This document shows positions 1 through 7,812 of a DNA stretch of 64,000 bases, in pieces (the stretch's first letter is position 1; the number at the start of each line of letters is the position of its first letter). The notes beneath the pieces were generated by a model. The model was not told the DNA's origin and searched no databases. It saw only the letters and a program-made list of their open reading frames with translations. This DNA is from JBBRVW01 sp963784645 (GTDB taxonomy: Bacteria > Actinomycetota > Actinomycetes > JACCUZ01), in contig CAWARY010000011.1 in NCBI GenBank assembly GCA_963784645.1, positions 124,001-188,000 on the forward strand. Reading direction: 5' to 3'. A program made the position numbers and the translations under genes.

Positions 1-1
1 G

Positions 2-307
2 GACGTCGAGGGGCGCGCCCGCGTCATCCTGGACATGGAGGGGGCAGATCTCGTAGCGGGCGACGTCCTGGTCACGGTCCACACGGACCCCAGCTGGTCG
101 CCTCTGTTCGTCACGATCGCCGGCCTCGTGACGGAGGTGGGGGGCCAGATGACCCATGGAGCGGTGGTCGCACGCGAGTACGGCCTGCCGGCTGTCGTGG
201 GGGTGGAGCACGCCACCCAACTGATACGTGACGGGCAGCGGATCCGCGTGAATGGCACCGACGGGTACGTCGAGATCGTGGCCGAGCCGGCTCGGCCCGA
301 CAGGTAA
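2..307 (+). CDS. PEP-utilising enzyme, C-terminal phosphohistidine (swivelling) domain, partial
   Basis: The window opens inside this gene; the frame is open from base 2, so the true start lies upstream. The visible 101 codons are the mobile phosphohistidine domain of PEP synthase/PPDK-like enzymes, which carries the phosphoryl group on a histidine between two active sites. The diagnostic stretch is GGQMTHGAVVAREYGLPAVV, with the histidine in THGA, preceded by the DPSWSPLF segment. The stop is at 305-307. It converges on the arsR-family gene on the other strand. Which PEP-dependent enzyme this belongs to (PEP synthase, rifampin phosphotransferase-like or other) cannot be decided from the fragment. 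Confidence 0.85.
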   Translation, partial: DVEGRARVILDMEGADLVAGDVLVTVHTDPSWSPLFVTIAGLVTEVGGQMTHGAVVAREYGLPAVVGVEHATQLIRDGQRIRVNGTDGYVEIVAEPARPDR

Positions 308-367
308 CCCGGCGGCACGCGGCCGGTCCGCCGGATGCCGGCCCCACGCCGCGAGGAGACGCCGCCG

Positions 368-703
368 TCAGCCGGTGATCGCGTGCCCGAGGCGGCCGCG
401 GTCGGCGAGGTCCTCGGCGAGGAACTGCCGCAGCAGGTCGACGGCCTGGAGCACCTTCGTGCCGCGCAGTGCGTAGAGGACGCTGGTGCCCTCCCGGCGG
501 CTCGACACCACCCCGCGCTCGCGGAGGATGGCCAGGTGCTGGCTGACGTTGGACTGGGACAGCTCCAGCGCCTCGCACAGGTCACTCACGCTGAGCTCGC
601 GATCGCTGAGCTCGTTGATGATGAGCAGGCGCTTGGGGTCGGCGATGGCTTTGCACACGCGGGCGTGCAGCTCGTGCAGCTCGGCTGCGACCTTCTTGTC
701 CAC
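368..703 (-). CDS. ArsR/SmtB-family transcriptional repressor, probable sulfur/redox sensor
   Basis: A 111-residue winged-helix repressor with the usual ArsR core: ADPKRLLIINEL, then the recognition helix LSQSNVSQHLAIL and the wing SSRREGTSVLYAL. It has only two cysteines, Cys17 (ARVCKAI) and Cys43 (SDLCEAL); the classical CxC metal site is ELSVSDLC here and so is largely lost. Position at the end of a rhodanese/persulfide dioxygenase operon suggests a persulfide or thiol sensor rather than a metal sensor (inference). The start is placed at the GTG at 703 behind a GGAGG. An alternative GTG at 751 overlaps the upstream DUF202 stop as GTGA and would add 16 atypical residues. Confidence 0.85.
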   Translation of the reverse strand: MDKKVAAELHELHARVCKAIADPKRLLIINELSDRELSVSDLCEALELSQSNVSQHLAILRERGVVSSRREGTSVLYALRGTKVLQAVDLLRQFLAEDLADRGRLGHAITG

Positions 704-747
704 GCGTCCTCCGCCCTGACCTCCGAGTCCCTGCGCTGAGTGTAGGT

Positions 748-1059
748 TCACCCACCCGGGTTCAGGGCCACGATTGCGGCCCCGATCGCGAGCAGCACCG
801 CCACGGCCGCGAGGACGCGGACCGCACCGGCCCCCATCGGCGCCGACTCCGGCTGTGCACCGGCGGGTCGGTGGTAGCGCGCCTCCGCGAGGACCAGCAC
901 CGCGAGTGCCGCCAGCAGCCCGGCGGCCCCGGGCACGGAGGCCACGGGGTCGCCGCCCGCGCGATGGAGGAGCAAGGCGGAGACGCCGCCGAGACCCAGT
1001 GCGGTGCGCTGCCAGGCCATGGCGGTGCGCTCGGACTGCAGACCGTTGTGGCTGCTCAT
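748..1059 (-). CDS. DUF202 (YidH-type) membrane protein, second copy
   Basis: A 103-residue integral membrane protein of the DUF202 family. The family signature is seen as SERTAMAWQRTALGLGG at the N-terminus, followed by three hydrophobic stretches (about residues 22-35, 42-60 and 78-98). Function is unknown. Its ATG overlaps the stop of the preceding DUF202 gene by four bases (ATGA), so the two are probably translated together as partner subunits. It continues the leftward rhodanese/persulfide dioxygenase operon towards the arsR-family gene. An upstream in-frame extension is open but lacks family similarity, so the start at 1059 is preferred. Confidence 0.8.
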   Translation of the reverse strand: MSSHNGLQSERTAMAWQRTALGLGGVSALLLHRAGGDPVASVPGAAGLLAALAVLVLAEARYHRPAGAQPESAPMGAGAVRVLAAVAVLLAIGAAIVALNPGG

Positions 1060-1433
1060 CCGCGCACCAGGTCGACCACGGTGAGGACGAGCGCGACCGC
1101 CGCAGCCAGGGTGAGCGAGACGGCGACCAGGCGCGGGACGGGGGAGCGCGGCAGCGGCTCCCCGAGGCGCATGGCTCGCTCGTTGCGTTCCCAGTGGACG
1201 TAGGAGGCGCCGGCGAGCAGCCCGCCGAGGAGGATCAGCCACAGTCCGAGGGCGTGTCGCACCAGGTCGAGCCCCGGGACGAACTGCACCACCGCGACCC
1301 CGGCGGCCATCATGGCCAGCGCAGTGCGTATCCAGGCGAGGAACGTGCGCTCGTTCGCCAGCGTGAACCGGTAGTCGGGTGCGTCGCCGACCTCGTCCAG
1401 CGAGGGGCGGCCAGGGCGCCGGACGAAGGACAC
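1056..1433 (-). CDS. DUF202 (YidH-type) membrane protein, first copy
   Basis: A 125-residue DUF202 protein. The conserved family box reads TLANERTFLAWIRTALAMM, followed by transmembrane stretches near residues 37-54, 62-77 and 100-122. It starts four bases after the rhodanese/persulfide dioxygenase stop and overlaps the second DUF202 gene at its own stop, so it sits in the middle of a tight leftward operon. The biochemical role of DUF202 is not known. Pairing of two copies next to sulfane-sulfur enzymes suggests a membrane complex linked to the same stress or substrate (inference). Confidence 0.85.
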   Translation of the reverse strand: MSFVRRPGRPSLDEVGDAPDYRFTLANERTFLAWIRTALAMMAAGVAVVQFVPGLDLVRHALGLWLILLGGLLAGASYVHWERNERAMRLGEPLPRSPVPRLVAVSLTLAAAVALVLTVVDLVRG

Positions 1434-1436
1434 CGC

Positions 1437-2573
1437 TCAGCCGAGTGACGTCGAGGCGGCGCACTGGTTGCGGCCGACGTCGAGCACGTCGATCTCGTCC
1501 TCGGGCGGCGTCAACCGACCCGAGTTGACCAGCCGGATCGTGTCGTACGTGTCAGGCGCAGCCGGCAGCGACGAGACGATCTCCTCGACGAACTTCTCCA
1601 TGGCGCGCTCGTTGAGCAGCGTGGCGGTGAACACGTCCTCGAGCGTCGTCACCACCCGGCCCAGGGAGTCGATCTCCTCCGTCGAGGACCAGTGCGCCGG
1701 AGCGATCATGGTGTGCGGGTCCAGCGGGCGCAACCGGTCATGGACGCTGCGGAACAGGTCGCGCGCCAGGTCCTCGGCCTGCCCGGTGAGATCGGGTCTG
1801 CCCAGGCCGCGCACGAACACCGTGTCGCCGACCAGCAGGACGGCGTCGCTGACCAGCAGGGCGATCGTGCCGGGCGTGTGCCCCGGCAGGTGCATGCTCA
1901 TCACCTTCACCTGGGCGGCGCCGAGATCGAGCACGTCGCCGTCCTGCAGCGGCCGGTTGGGGAAGGGGACGACGCCGCCGCAGTCCTCCGGCGGCAGGTG
2001 GTACGCAACATCCAGCTCGGCGGCCAGGGCCGGTCCGCCGCTGATGTGGTCGGCGTGGACGTGGGTGTCGATGACGTGGGCGACGCCCATGTCGTGCTCT
2101 GTGGCCAGGTCGAGGTAGGGCTGCGGCTGCCGGGTCGGGTCCACGACGACGCAGCGCTCGCCGGGCACGCCGACGACGTAGGACAGGCACGCCTTGGCCG
2201 GGCGCTGGAACTGCCAGACCCGCACGGGCCCGGGGAGGTCGGTGATCTCGACCGGGACGAGCAGCCGGTTCCAGGCGTCGGTGCCGCCCTCGAGCGAGCG
2301 CACCGTCCGGCCGAGCTCGCCGAACTCCTCGGCGACGAGCTCGGAACCGTTCCCCTGGCCGCAGATGACCACCGCACCCTCGAGGGTGCGCTCGCACTCG
2401 GCCTCGATCTCCTCGACCACGCGGTAGACGGGCACGTTGCGGGTGGGGACCGGGCGCGTTCCCTCGACGCGGCCGGCCTCGAACTCGTCGATGTTCCGCA
2501 CGTCGAGGATCTCGGGGACCGTTCCCCGCGAGATCTCCCGGAAGAGCTCGAGCGGTGTCACGGTCCCGGGCAC
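1437..2573 (-). CDS. Rhodanese / persulfide dioxygenase-like metallo-beta-lactamase fusion
   Basis: A 378-residue cytoplasmic fusion. Residues about 5-110 form a rhodanese domain with catalytic-loop Cys71 (VVICGQGNGS) for sulfane-sulfur transfer. Residues about 115-350 form an ETHE1-like metallo-beta-lactamase domain with the metal motif THVHADH (His171, His173, Asp175, His176) and later GHTPG, GDTVF and APAHW ligands. Such proteins typically oxidise glutathione or low-molecular-weight persulfide to sulfite, with the rhodanese domain exchanging sulfur. The GTG at 2573 is chosen because AGGAGG lies four bases upstream; an upstream extension to 2639 would run through the promoter. It is first gene of a leftward operon with two DUF202 proteins and an ArsR regulator, divergent from dsrE2-tusA. 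Confidence 0.88.
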   Translation of the reverse strand: MPGTVTPLELFREISRGTVPEILDVRNIDEFEAGRVEGTRPVPTRNVPVYRVVEEIEAECERTLEGAVVICGQGNGSELVAEEFGELGRTVRSLEGGTDAWNRLLVPVEITDLPGPVRVWQFQRPAKACLSYVVGVPGERCVVVDPTRQPQPYLDLATEHDMGVAHVIDTHVHADHISGGPALAAELDVAYHLPPEDCGGVVPFPNRPLQDGDVLDLGAAQVKVMSMHLPGHTPGTIALLVSDAVLLVGDTVFVRGLGRPDLTGQAEDLARDLFRSVHDRLRPLDPHTMIAPAHWSSTEEIDSLGRVVTTLEDVFTATLLNERAMEKFVEEIVSSLPAAPDTYDTIRLVNSGRLTPPEDEIDVLDVGRNQCAASTSLG

Positions 2574-2590
2574 GGCGCCTCCTGTGGGTC

Positions 2591-2621
2591 TTGTTATATG
2601 CGCAATTGCGAATGTAGTGTC
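2591..2621. promoter_or_regulatory. Divergent promoters sharing one palindromic operator
   Basis: The 98-bp gap between the two sulfur operons holds an AT-rich island with the palindrome ATGCGCAATTGCGAAT at 2598-2613 (perfect core 2601-2610, one mismatched pair outside it). Rightward, TTGTTA at 2591-2596 and TGTAGT at 2613-2618 resemble -35/-10 boxes 16 bp apart, with the palindrome filling the spacer. Leftward, TATAAC (complement of 2593-2598) is a good -10. An ArsR-family dimer bound here could block both promoters; the obvious candidate is the ArsR encoded at the end of the leftward operon. Confidence 0.6.
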
Positions 2622-2671
2622 CGGGATCACAGTTGGCAACGGCCCCTTACCGCAGAGACGAGGGCACCTCG

Positions 2672-3172
2672 ATGACCGCGACAGAGGACACGGACGTACC
2701 CGAGAGCATGACGATCGTCGCGTGGAGCGGGGATCTCGACAAGATCTGGCCGACGCTGATCCTGGGGTCCACGGGCGCCGCGTACGGCATGCAGACCACG
2801 ATCTTCTTCACCTTCTGGGGACTGTTCCCCCTGGTCCGCGACGACGTCAGGATCACCGGCACCAATGCCATGACGAAGGCCCTGTCGGGGATGAACCGGC
2901 CGGGCATCAGCCACATGAAGCTCTCGAAGCTGAACACGGCCGGCGCCGGCGCCTGGATGATGAACAAGCTCGCCACCGACCAGAAGGTCGCCAGCCCCAA
3001 GGAGCTCTTGGAGGCGTGCATCGAGCTCGGCGTCAACCTGTGGCCGTGCGAGATGACCATGGAGCTGATGGGCCTGCGACAGGATCAGCTCATCGAAGGT
3101 GCCGGAGACCCGGTAGGCGCCGCATCTGCGCTGTCGGCGATGAGCAAGTCCCAGATCAACCTCTTCATCTAG
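2672..3172 (+). CDS. DsrE2-like sulfur-transfer protein
   Basis: A 166-residue DsrE/DsrF/DsrH-superfamily protein closest in pattern to the DsrE2/DsrE3 type: the N-terminal IVAWSGDLDKIWPTLI, the conserved glycine-rich GSTGAAYGM, then TTIFFTFWGL. Cys126 in WPCEMTMELMG is in the expected sulfur-binding place; Cys116 is nearby. Proteins of this type carry persulfide sulfur with TusA. The ATG at 2672 follows GAGG by about eight bases. It is the first rightward gene, followed after nine bases by tusA. A rhodanese, TusA and DsrE2 trio is a known sulfur-relay grouping in sulfur oxidisers; here the rhodanese is on the divergent arm. Confidence 0.85.
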   Translation: MTATEDTDVPESMTIVAWSGDLDKIWPTLILGSTGAAYGMQTTIFFTFWGLFPLVRDDVRITGTNAMTKALSGMNRPGISHMKLSKLNTAGAGAWMMNKLATDQKVASPKELLEACIELGVNLWPCEMTMELMGLRQDQLIEGAGDPVGAASALSAMSKSQINLFI

Positions 3173-3181
3173 GAGTTCCCG

Positions 3182-3415
3182 ATGAGCTACCAGATCGACC
3201 TGACCGTCGATGCGAAGGGCAAGAAGTGCCCGATGCCCGTCCTGATGACGTCGAAGGGCATCAAGGCGATCGAGTCCGGCCAGATCATGCTCGTGGAGGC
3301 CACTGACGGCGGCTCCCGCAGCGACATCCCGGCTTGGGCGAAGGACACCGGTCACGAGCTGCTGGAGACAACCAGCGAAGACGGCTTCTTCCGCTACGTG
3401 ATCCGGAAGAGCTGA
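3182..3415 (+). CDS. tusA: TusA-family sulfur carrier
   Basis: A 77-residue TusA-family protein with the CPxP motif (KKCPMPVL), Cys16 being the persulfide-carrying residue. The rest fits the small two-layer fold: VEATDGGSRSDIPAWAKDTGHE. AGGAG lies eight bases before the ATG. TusA passes persulfide sulfur between donors and acceptors; next to a DsrE2-like protein, and across from a rhodanese, it is more likely part of sulfur oxidation or detoxification than tRNA thiolation. Name given by family; the exact partner is not proven. Confidence 0.9.
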   Translation: MSYQIDLTVDAKGKKCPMPVLMTSKGIKAIESGQIMLVEATDGGSRSDIPAWAKDTGHELLETTSEDGFFRYVIRKS

Positions 3416-3421
3416 GAGCGG

Positions 3422-4939
3422 GTGCAGTACGGATTCGCCATCGATCAACGCACCTGCATCGGCTGCCACGCCTGCACGGTCGCCTGCAAGACCGAGCACG
3501 AGGTGCCGCTGGGTCAGTTCCGCACCTGGGTGAAGTACGTGGACTCGGGATCGTTCCCCGACACGACCCGCTCGTTCGGCGTGATGCGCTGCAACCACTG
3601 CACTGACGCCCCGTGCGTCAAGATCTGCCCCACCACCGCGTTGTACAAGAGGGACGACGGGATCGTCGACTTCGACAAGGAGCGGTGCATCGGCTGCAAG
3701 AGCTGCATGCAGGCCTGCCCCTACGACGCGATCTACATCGACGCCGACACGCACACAGCAGCGAAGTGCAACCTGTGCGCCCACCGGGTCGACGAGGGCC
3801 TGGAGCCGGCCTGTGTCGTGGTCTGCCCGACGCACTCGATCTGGGTGGGGGACCTGGAGGATCCCCAGAGCGGGATCGCGAAGCTCGTGGCCGCCAACGA
3901 GACCTCTGTGCGGACCCCGGAGCAGAACACCGGACCCAACGTCTTCTACCTCGGCGCGGACCGTGCGGTTCTCGACCCGCTGGCCGCCCCGGTCGACGAC
4001 ACCTACATCTGGGCCAAGCCGGACGCCCAGCGACTGACGAACGCCGGCGACCTGACCCCGGACCCGGCCACGAACGCGCGCACGACGCTCAACACCGCGC
4101 ACCCCCGCCCCTGGGGCTGGAAGGTCGTCACCTACCTGTGGACCAAGGGTGTCGGCGCCGGTGCCCTCGCGCTGGCCCTGCTCGCGCACCTCATGGGCAT
4201 CGAGCTGGGTGTCGTCGGCGACTACGTCGCGCCGGCGCTCGGGCTGTTCGGCGCCGCCACCACGGGAGCCCTGCTGGTGTGGGACCTCAAGCGCCCGGAG
4301 CGCTTCCTCTACATCTTCCTGAAGTCGAACTTCACGTCCTGGCTCGTGCTGGGCGCCTACGTCCTCACCGCCTTCTCCGCCGGCGCGGTCCTGTGGCTGC
4401 TCGCGGTCGCTCTCGACGTGGGGTGGGCGCTGACGCTTCTCGCCTGGGTCGGGATCCCGGTCAGCGCCATGATGGCGGCCTACACCGCGTTCCTCTTCGG
4501 TCAGGCCGAGGGCCGCGACCTGTGGCAGTCCCCACTGCTGTTCTGGCACCTGATCGTGCAGGCAGTGATGGTCGGCAGCGGCGCGCTCGCCGTCGCCGGT
4601 CTGTTCGTGGAGCTCTCTGACAGCGCGTGGCTGCTGCTGGCGGTCGCTTTCGTGTCCGCCTCGGTGCTCCACCTGCTGATGCTCGGCCTCGAGTACGCCG
4701 GCAAGCACGCGAGCCGGCAGGCGGCGGTGGCCGCCCGGATCGTCACTCGTGGCCGCTACGCCCGGCTGTTCTGGCTCGGCGCAGTCCTGCCTGCGGCTGT
4801 GGGTGCGCTCCTCGGGGCGCTGACGTGGGGCGGGGCGTCGGTCGTGCTGCTCGCCCTGGCCGGGGTGATCGCGCAGCCCGCGCTGCTCGCGTATGAGAGC
4901 GCCTTCGTCCGCGCCGGCCAGGACCCGCCCCTCTCATGA
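3422..4939 (+). CDS. Four-cluster ferredoxin subunit fused to NrfD-like membrane anchor (SoeB-SoeC-like)
   Basis: A 505-residue fusion. Residues 1-140 form an FeS electron-transfer subunit with sixteen cysteines for four [4Fe-4S] clusters: C12/C15/C18/C22, C57/C60/C65/C69, C89/C92/C95/C99 and C116/C119/C131/C135. After a linker (about 140-225), residues 235-505 form an NrfD/PsrC-type quinone-reacting membrane domain with about eight hydrophobic helices. In most complexes these are separate B and C subunits. Its stop overlaps the next ATG (ATGA), so it is coupled to the molybdopterin subunit. It probably passes electrons from the molybdenum site to the quinone pool, or the reverse if the enzyme works as a reductase. 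Confidence 0.88.
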   Translation: MQYGFAIDQRTCIGCHACTVACKTEHEVPLGQFRTWVKYVDSGSFPDTTRSFGVMRCNHCTDAPCVKICPTTALYKRDDGIVDFDKERCIGCKSCMQACPYDAIYIDADTHTAAKCNLCAHRVDEGLEPACVVVCPTHSIWVGDLEDPQSGIAKLVAANETSVRTPEQNTGPNVFYLGADRAVLDPLAAPVDDTYIWAKPDAQRLTNAGDLTPDPATNARTTLNTAHPRPWGWKVVTYLWTKGVGAGALALALLAHLMGIELGVVGDYVAPALGLFGAATTGALLVWDLKRPERFLYIFLKSNFTSWLVLGAYVLTAFSAGAVLWLLAVALDVGWALTLLAWVGIPVSAMMAAYTAFLFGQAEGRDLWQSPLLFWHLIVQAVMVGSGALAVAGLFVELSDSAWLLLAVAFVSASVLHLLMLGLEYAGKHASRQAAVAARIVTRGRYARLFWLGAVLPAAVGALLGALTWGGASVVLLALAGVIAQPALLAYESAFVRAGQDPPLS

Positions 4940-7812
4940 CCACGAACGGAGCACCCGTGAACCCCCCCGTGAACCTGCCGGGCGAGCGCAGCCACGAGAA
5001 CCTGCGGAACTACCCGCCCGTGGAGGACTGGGACCATCACGTCGAGTACGACGCGAAGGCGCACCCGCGCAAGGTTCCGCACACCTACTCGTTGATCCCG
5101 ACGGTCTGCTTCAACTGCGAGTCCTCGTGCGGCCTGCTGGCCTACGTCGACCACGAGGACCTGTCGATCAAGAAGTTCGAGGGCAACCCCGCGCACCCCG
5201 GCTCCCGCGGGCGCAACTGCGCCAAGGGGCCGGCCACGATCAACCAGGTGCACGATCCCGAGCGGATCCTCTACCCGCTGCGTCGGGTCGGCGAGCGCGG
5301 TTCCGGCCAGTTCGAGCGGGTCTCCTGGGACGAGGCCGTCGCCGACATCGCCGGCCGGATCCGCCGCGCGATCGTCGAGGACCGCAAGGACGAGGTGATG
5401 TACCACGTCGGCCGGCCCGGAGAGGACGGCTTCGTCGAGCGCGTGCTCCAGGCATGGGGCGTCGACGGGCACAACAGCCACACCAACGTCTGCTCCTCCG
5501 GGGGCCGGAGCGGCTACACGCACTGGATGGGCTACGACCGGCCGTCGCCGGACTACGCCAACGCGAAGACGATCGTGCTGCTCTCCAGCCATCTCGAGAC
5601 CGGCCACTACTTCAACCCGCACGCCCAGCGCATCATGGAGGCCAAGCAGGACGGGGCCAAGCTGGCCGTGCTCGATCTGCGGCTGTCGAACACCGCGTCG
5701 CACGCCGACCTGTGGATCTCGCCGTGGCCGGGGAGCGAGGGAGTCATCTTCCTCGCCGTCGCCTCGTACCTGCTCCGTACCGGTCGCGTGGCGCGGGAGT
5801 ACCTGCGGCGCTGGGTGAACTGGGACGTCTACCTCGAGCGGCTGCATCCCGACGCGCCGATCGACTTCGACGTGTTCCTCGAGCGGCTCACCGCCGACTA
5901 CGCGGACTACACCTTCGAGCACGCCGCGGCCGAGTCCCACGTCCCGGTGGAGCAGATCGAGCGCCTGGCGGAGATGGTCGCCGACGCCGACACCCGGCTG
6001 GCCACCCACACGTGGCGCTCGGCTGCCGCGGGCAACCTCGGGGGCTGGCAGATCGCGCGCTGCCTGTTCTTCCTCAACGTGCTGACCGGCAGCGTGGGCA
6101 CGGAGGGCGGTACCCATCCCAACGGCTGGGACAAGATCATCGCCCACTTCCCGGAGATGCCGGAGGCCAATGACGCCTGGAGCGAGATGCTCTGGCCGAA
6201 GGAGTACCCCCTCACGACCAACGAGATGTCCATCCTCCTGCCGCACCTGCTCAAGGACGGCCGCGGTCACCTGGACGTCTACTTCAGCCGCGTCTACAAC
6301 CCGCTGTGGGTCAACCCAGACGGCTTCACGTGGATCGACGTGCTGAAGGACGAGTCCAAGATCGGTCTCCACGTCGCCCTCACCCCGACCTGGAGCGAGT
6401 CGGCGACGTTCGCCGACTACGTGCTGCCGATGGGACACGCCTCGGAACGGCACGACACCATGTCGTTCGAGACGCACACGTCCAAGTGGCTCGCCTTCCG
6501 CCAGCCCGTCACCCGGGTGGCGATGGAACAGCAGGGCATCCCCTACCGCGACAGCCGGGACGCCAACCCCGGCGAGGTGTGGGAGGAGAACGAGTTCTGG
6601 TTCGAGGTCTCCTGGCAGATCGACCCCGACGGCGCCCTCGGCATCCGGAAGTTCTTCGAGTCCAAGGCGCGTCCCGGTGAGCGGATGACCCAGGACGAGT
6701 ACTACGACATCCTGTTCTCGCACAGCGTCCCCGGGCTCCCGGCTGCCGCGGAGGGGCAGGGCCTGACCCCGCTCCAGTACATGCGGAAGTACGGCGTGTT
6801 CGAGGTGGCGAAGGACCTCTACCGGCTCGACGAGCGCGCGCTGACCGACGCCGAGCTCGAGGGTGCCGAGGCCGACGAACGTGGCGTGCTCCGCAAGCCC
6901 GTGACCGACGACACCCAGCCGCCTCTCGTCGGTGAGGCCGGGGCGGTGGGCGTGGTCCACGCGGACGGCACGAAGACTGCCGGCTGGCTGTCGCCCTCGC
7001 GCAAGCTCGAGCTGTTCTCCACCACCCTCGCGGACTGGGGCTGGCCCGAGCACGCGACACCCGGCTACATCGAGTCGCACGTGTCGGCCCGCAAGGTCGA
7101 CCGCGCCAACGACGAGTTCGTGCTGATGCCCAACTTCCGGCTGCCCACATTGATCCACACCCGTTCGGGCAACGCGAAGTACCTCACCGAGATCTCCAAC
7201 ACTCACCCGTTGTGGTTCAACCAGGACGACGCAGCGGCGATGGGGCTCACCACCGGTGACCTGGTCCGGGTCACCACCGAGATCGGGCACTTCATCGTCC
7301 GGGTCTGGGCGACCGAGGCGATCCGGCCCGGAGTCGTCGGCCTCTCCCACCACATGGGTCGCTGGCAGCAGGACGGTCATCCCGGCAGCCGCTGGGTGAT
7401 GGGCAAGGTCGACCTCGACCGCACGGACGCCGGCGTCTGGAAGCTGCGCTACAAGGAGGGCGTCAAGCCCTTCACGAGCGAGGACCCGGACTCCGAGCGG
7501 ATCTACTGGGACGATCCGGGCGTGCACCAGAACCTCACCTTCCCGGTCCAGCCCGACCCGATCTCGGGCATGCACTGCTGGCACCAGAAGGTGAGGATCG
7601 AGAAGGCTCGCCCCGACGACCGCTACGGCGACGTCGAGGTCGACGTCAACAAGTCCCGCGATGTCTATCGTCGCTGGTTGTCCATGACCCGGCCCGGCCC
7701 CGGACCGGGCGGCCTGCGCCGGCCGGAGTTCCTGATGCGTCACGTCACGCCCAAGCGCAAGGCCTACCGTGCCGGTGCCGGTGCCGGTGCCGGGGATGGT
7801 GGAAACCGTTGA
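4936..7812 (+). CDS. Molybdopterin oxidoreductase catalytic subunit, SoeA-like (sulfite dehydrogenase candidate)
   Basis: A 958-residue DMSO-reductase-family catalytic subunit. The N-terminal [4Fe-4S] motif is C58xxC61xxxC65 with C95 (RNCAKGP). The likely molybdenum ligand is Cys186 in NVCSSGGRSGY. The C-terminal molydopterin-binding domain begins near residue 720 (NFRLPTLIHTRSGN). There is no twin-arginine signal, so it should be cytoplasmic, as in SoeABC, rather than exported like polysulfide or thiosulfate reductase. Length fits SoeA. Context with persulfide dioxygenase, TusA and SulP supports sulfite oxidation to sulfate, but substrate and direction are inferred. The extreme C-terminus carries a Gly-Ala repeat. 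Confidence 0.82.
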   Translation: MTTNGAPVNPPVNLPGERSHENLRNYPPVEDWDHHVEYDAKAHPRKVPHTYSLIPTVCFNCESSCGLLAYVDHEDLSIKKFEGNPAHPGSRGRNCAKGPATINQVHDPERILYPLRRVGERGSGQFERVSWDEAVADIAGRIRRAIVEDRKDEVMYHVGRPGEDGFVERVLQAWGVDGHNSHTNVCSSGGRSGYTHWMGYDRPSPDYANAKTIVLLSSHLETGHYFNPHAQRIMEAKQDGAKLAVLDLRLSNTASHADLWISPWPGSEGVIFLAVASYLLRTGRVAREYLRRWVNWDVYLERLHPDAPIDFDVFLERLTADYADYTFEHAAAESHVPVEQIERLAEMVADADTRLATHTWRSAAAGNLGGWQIARCLFFLNVLTGSVGTEGGTHPNGWDKIIAHFPEMPEANDAWSEMLWPKEYPLTTNEMSILLPHLLKDGRGHLDVYFSRVYNPLWVNPDGFTWIDVLKDESKIGLHVALTPTWSESATFADYVLPMGHASERHDTMSFETHTSKWLAFRQPVTRVAMEQQGIPYRDSRDANPGEVWEENEFWFEVSWQIDPDGALGIRKFFESKARPGERMTQDEYYDILFSHSVPGLPAAAEGQGLTPLQYMRKYGVFEVAKDLYRLDERALTDAELEGAEADERGVLRKPVTDDTQPPLVGEAGAVGVVHADGTKTAGWLSPSRKLELFSTTLADWGWPEHATPGYIESHVSARKVDRANDEFVLMPNFRLPTLIHTRSGNAKYLTEISNTHPLWFNQDDAAAMGLTTGDLVRVTTEIGHFIVRVWATEAIRPGVVGLSHHMGRWQQDGHPGSRWVMGKVDLDRTDAGVWKLRYKEGVKPFTSEDPDSERIYWDDPGVHQNLTFPVQPDPISGMHCWHQKVRIEKARPDDRYGDVEVDVNKSRDVYRRWLSMTRPGPGPGGLRRPEFLMRHVTPKRKAYRAGAGAGAGDGGNR
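7769..7792 (+). repeat. Four perfect hexanucleotide repeats at the 3' end of the molybdoenzyme gene
   Basis: GTGCCG is repeated four times without change, encoding alternating Gly and Ala just before the stop. Copy changes would stay in frame and only alter the length of the C-terminal tail. Confidence 0.85.

Noticed and set aside
2627..7743. Very long open frames on the minus strand opposite the sulfur genes (about 690 and 990 codons)
   Set aside because: They mirror the GC-rich codon bias of real genes on the other strand, encode His/Gly/Val/Arg-rich sequence with no domains, and overlap clearly recognised proteins.
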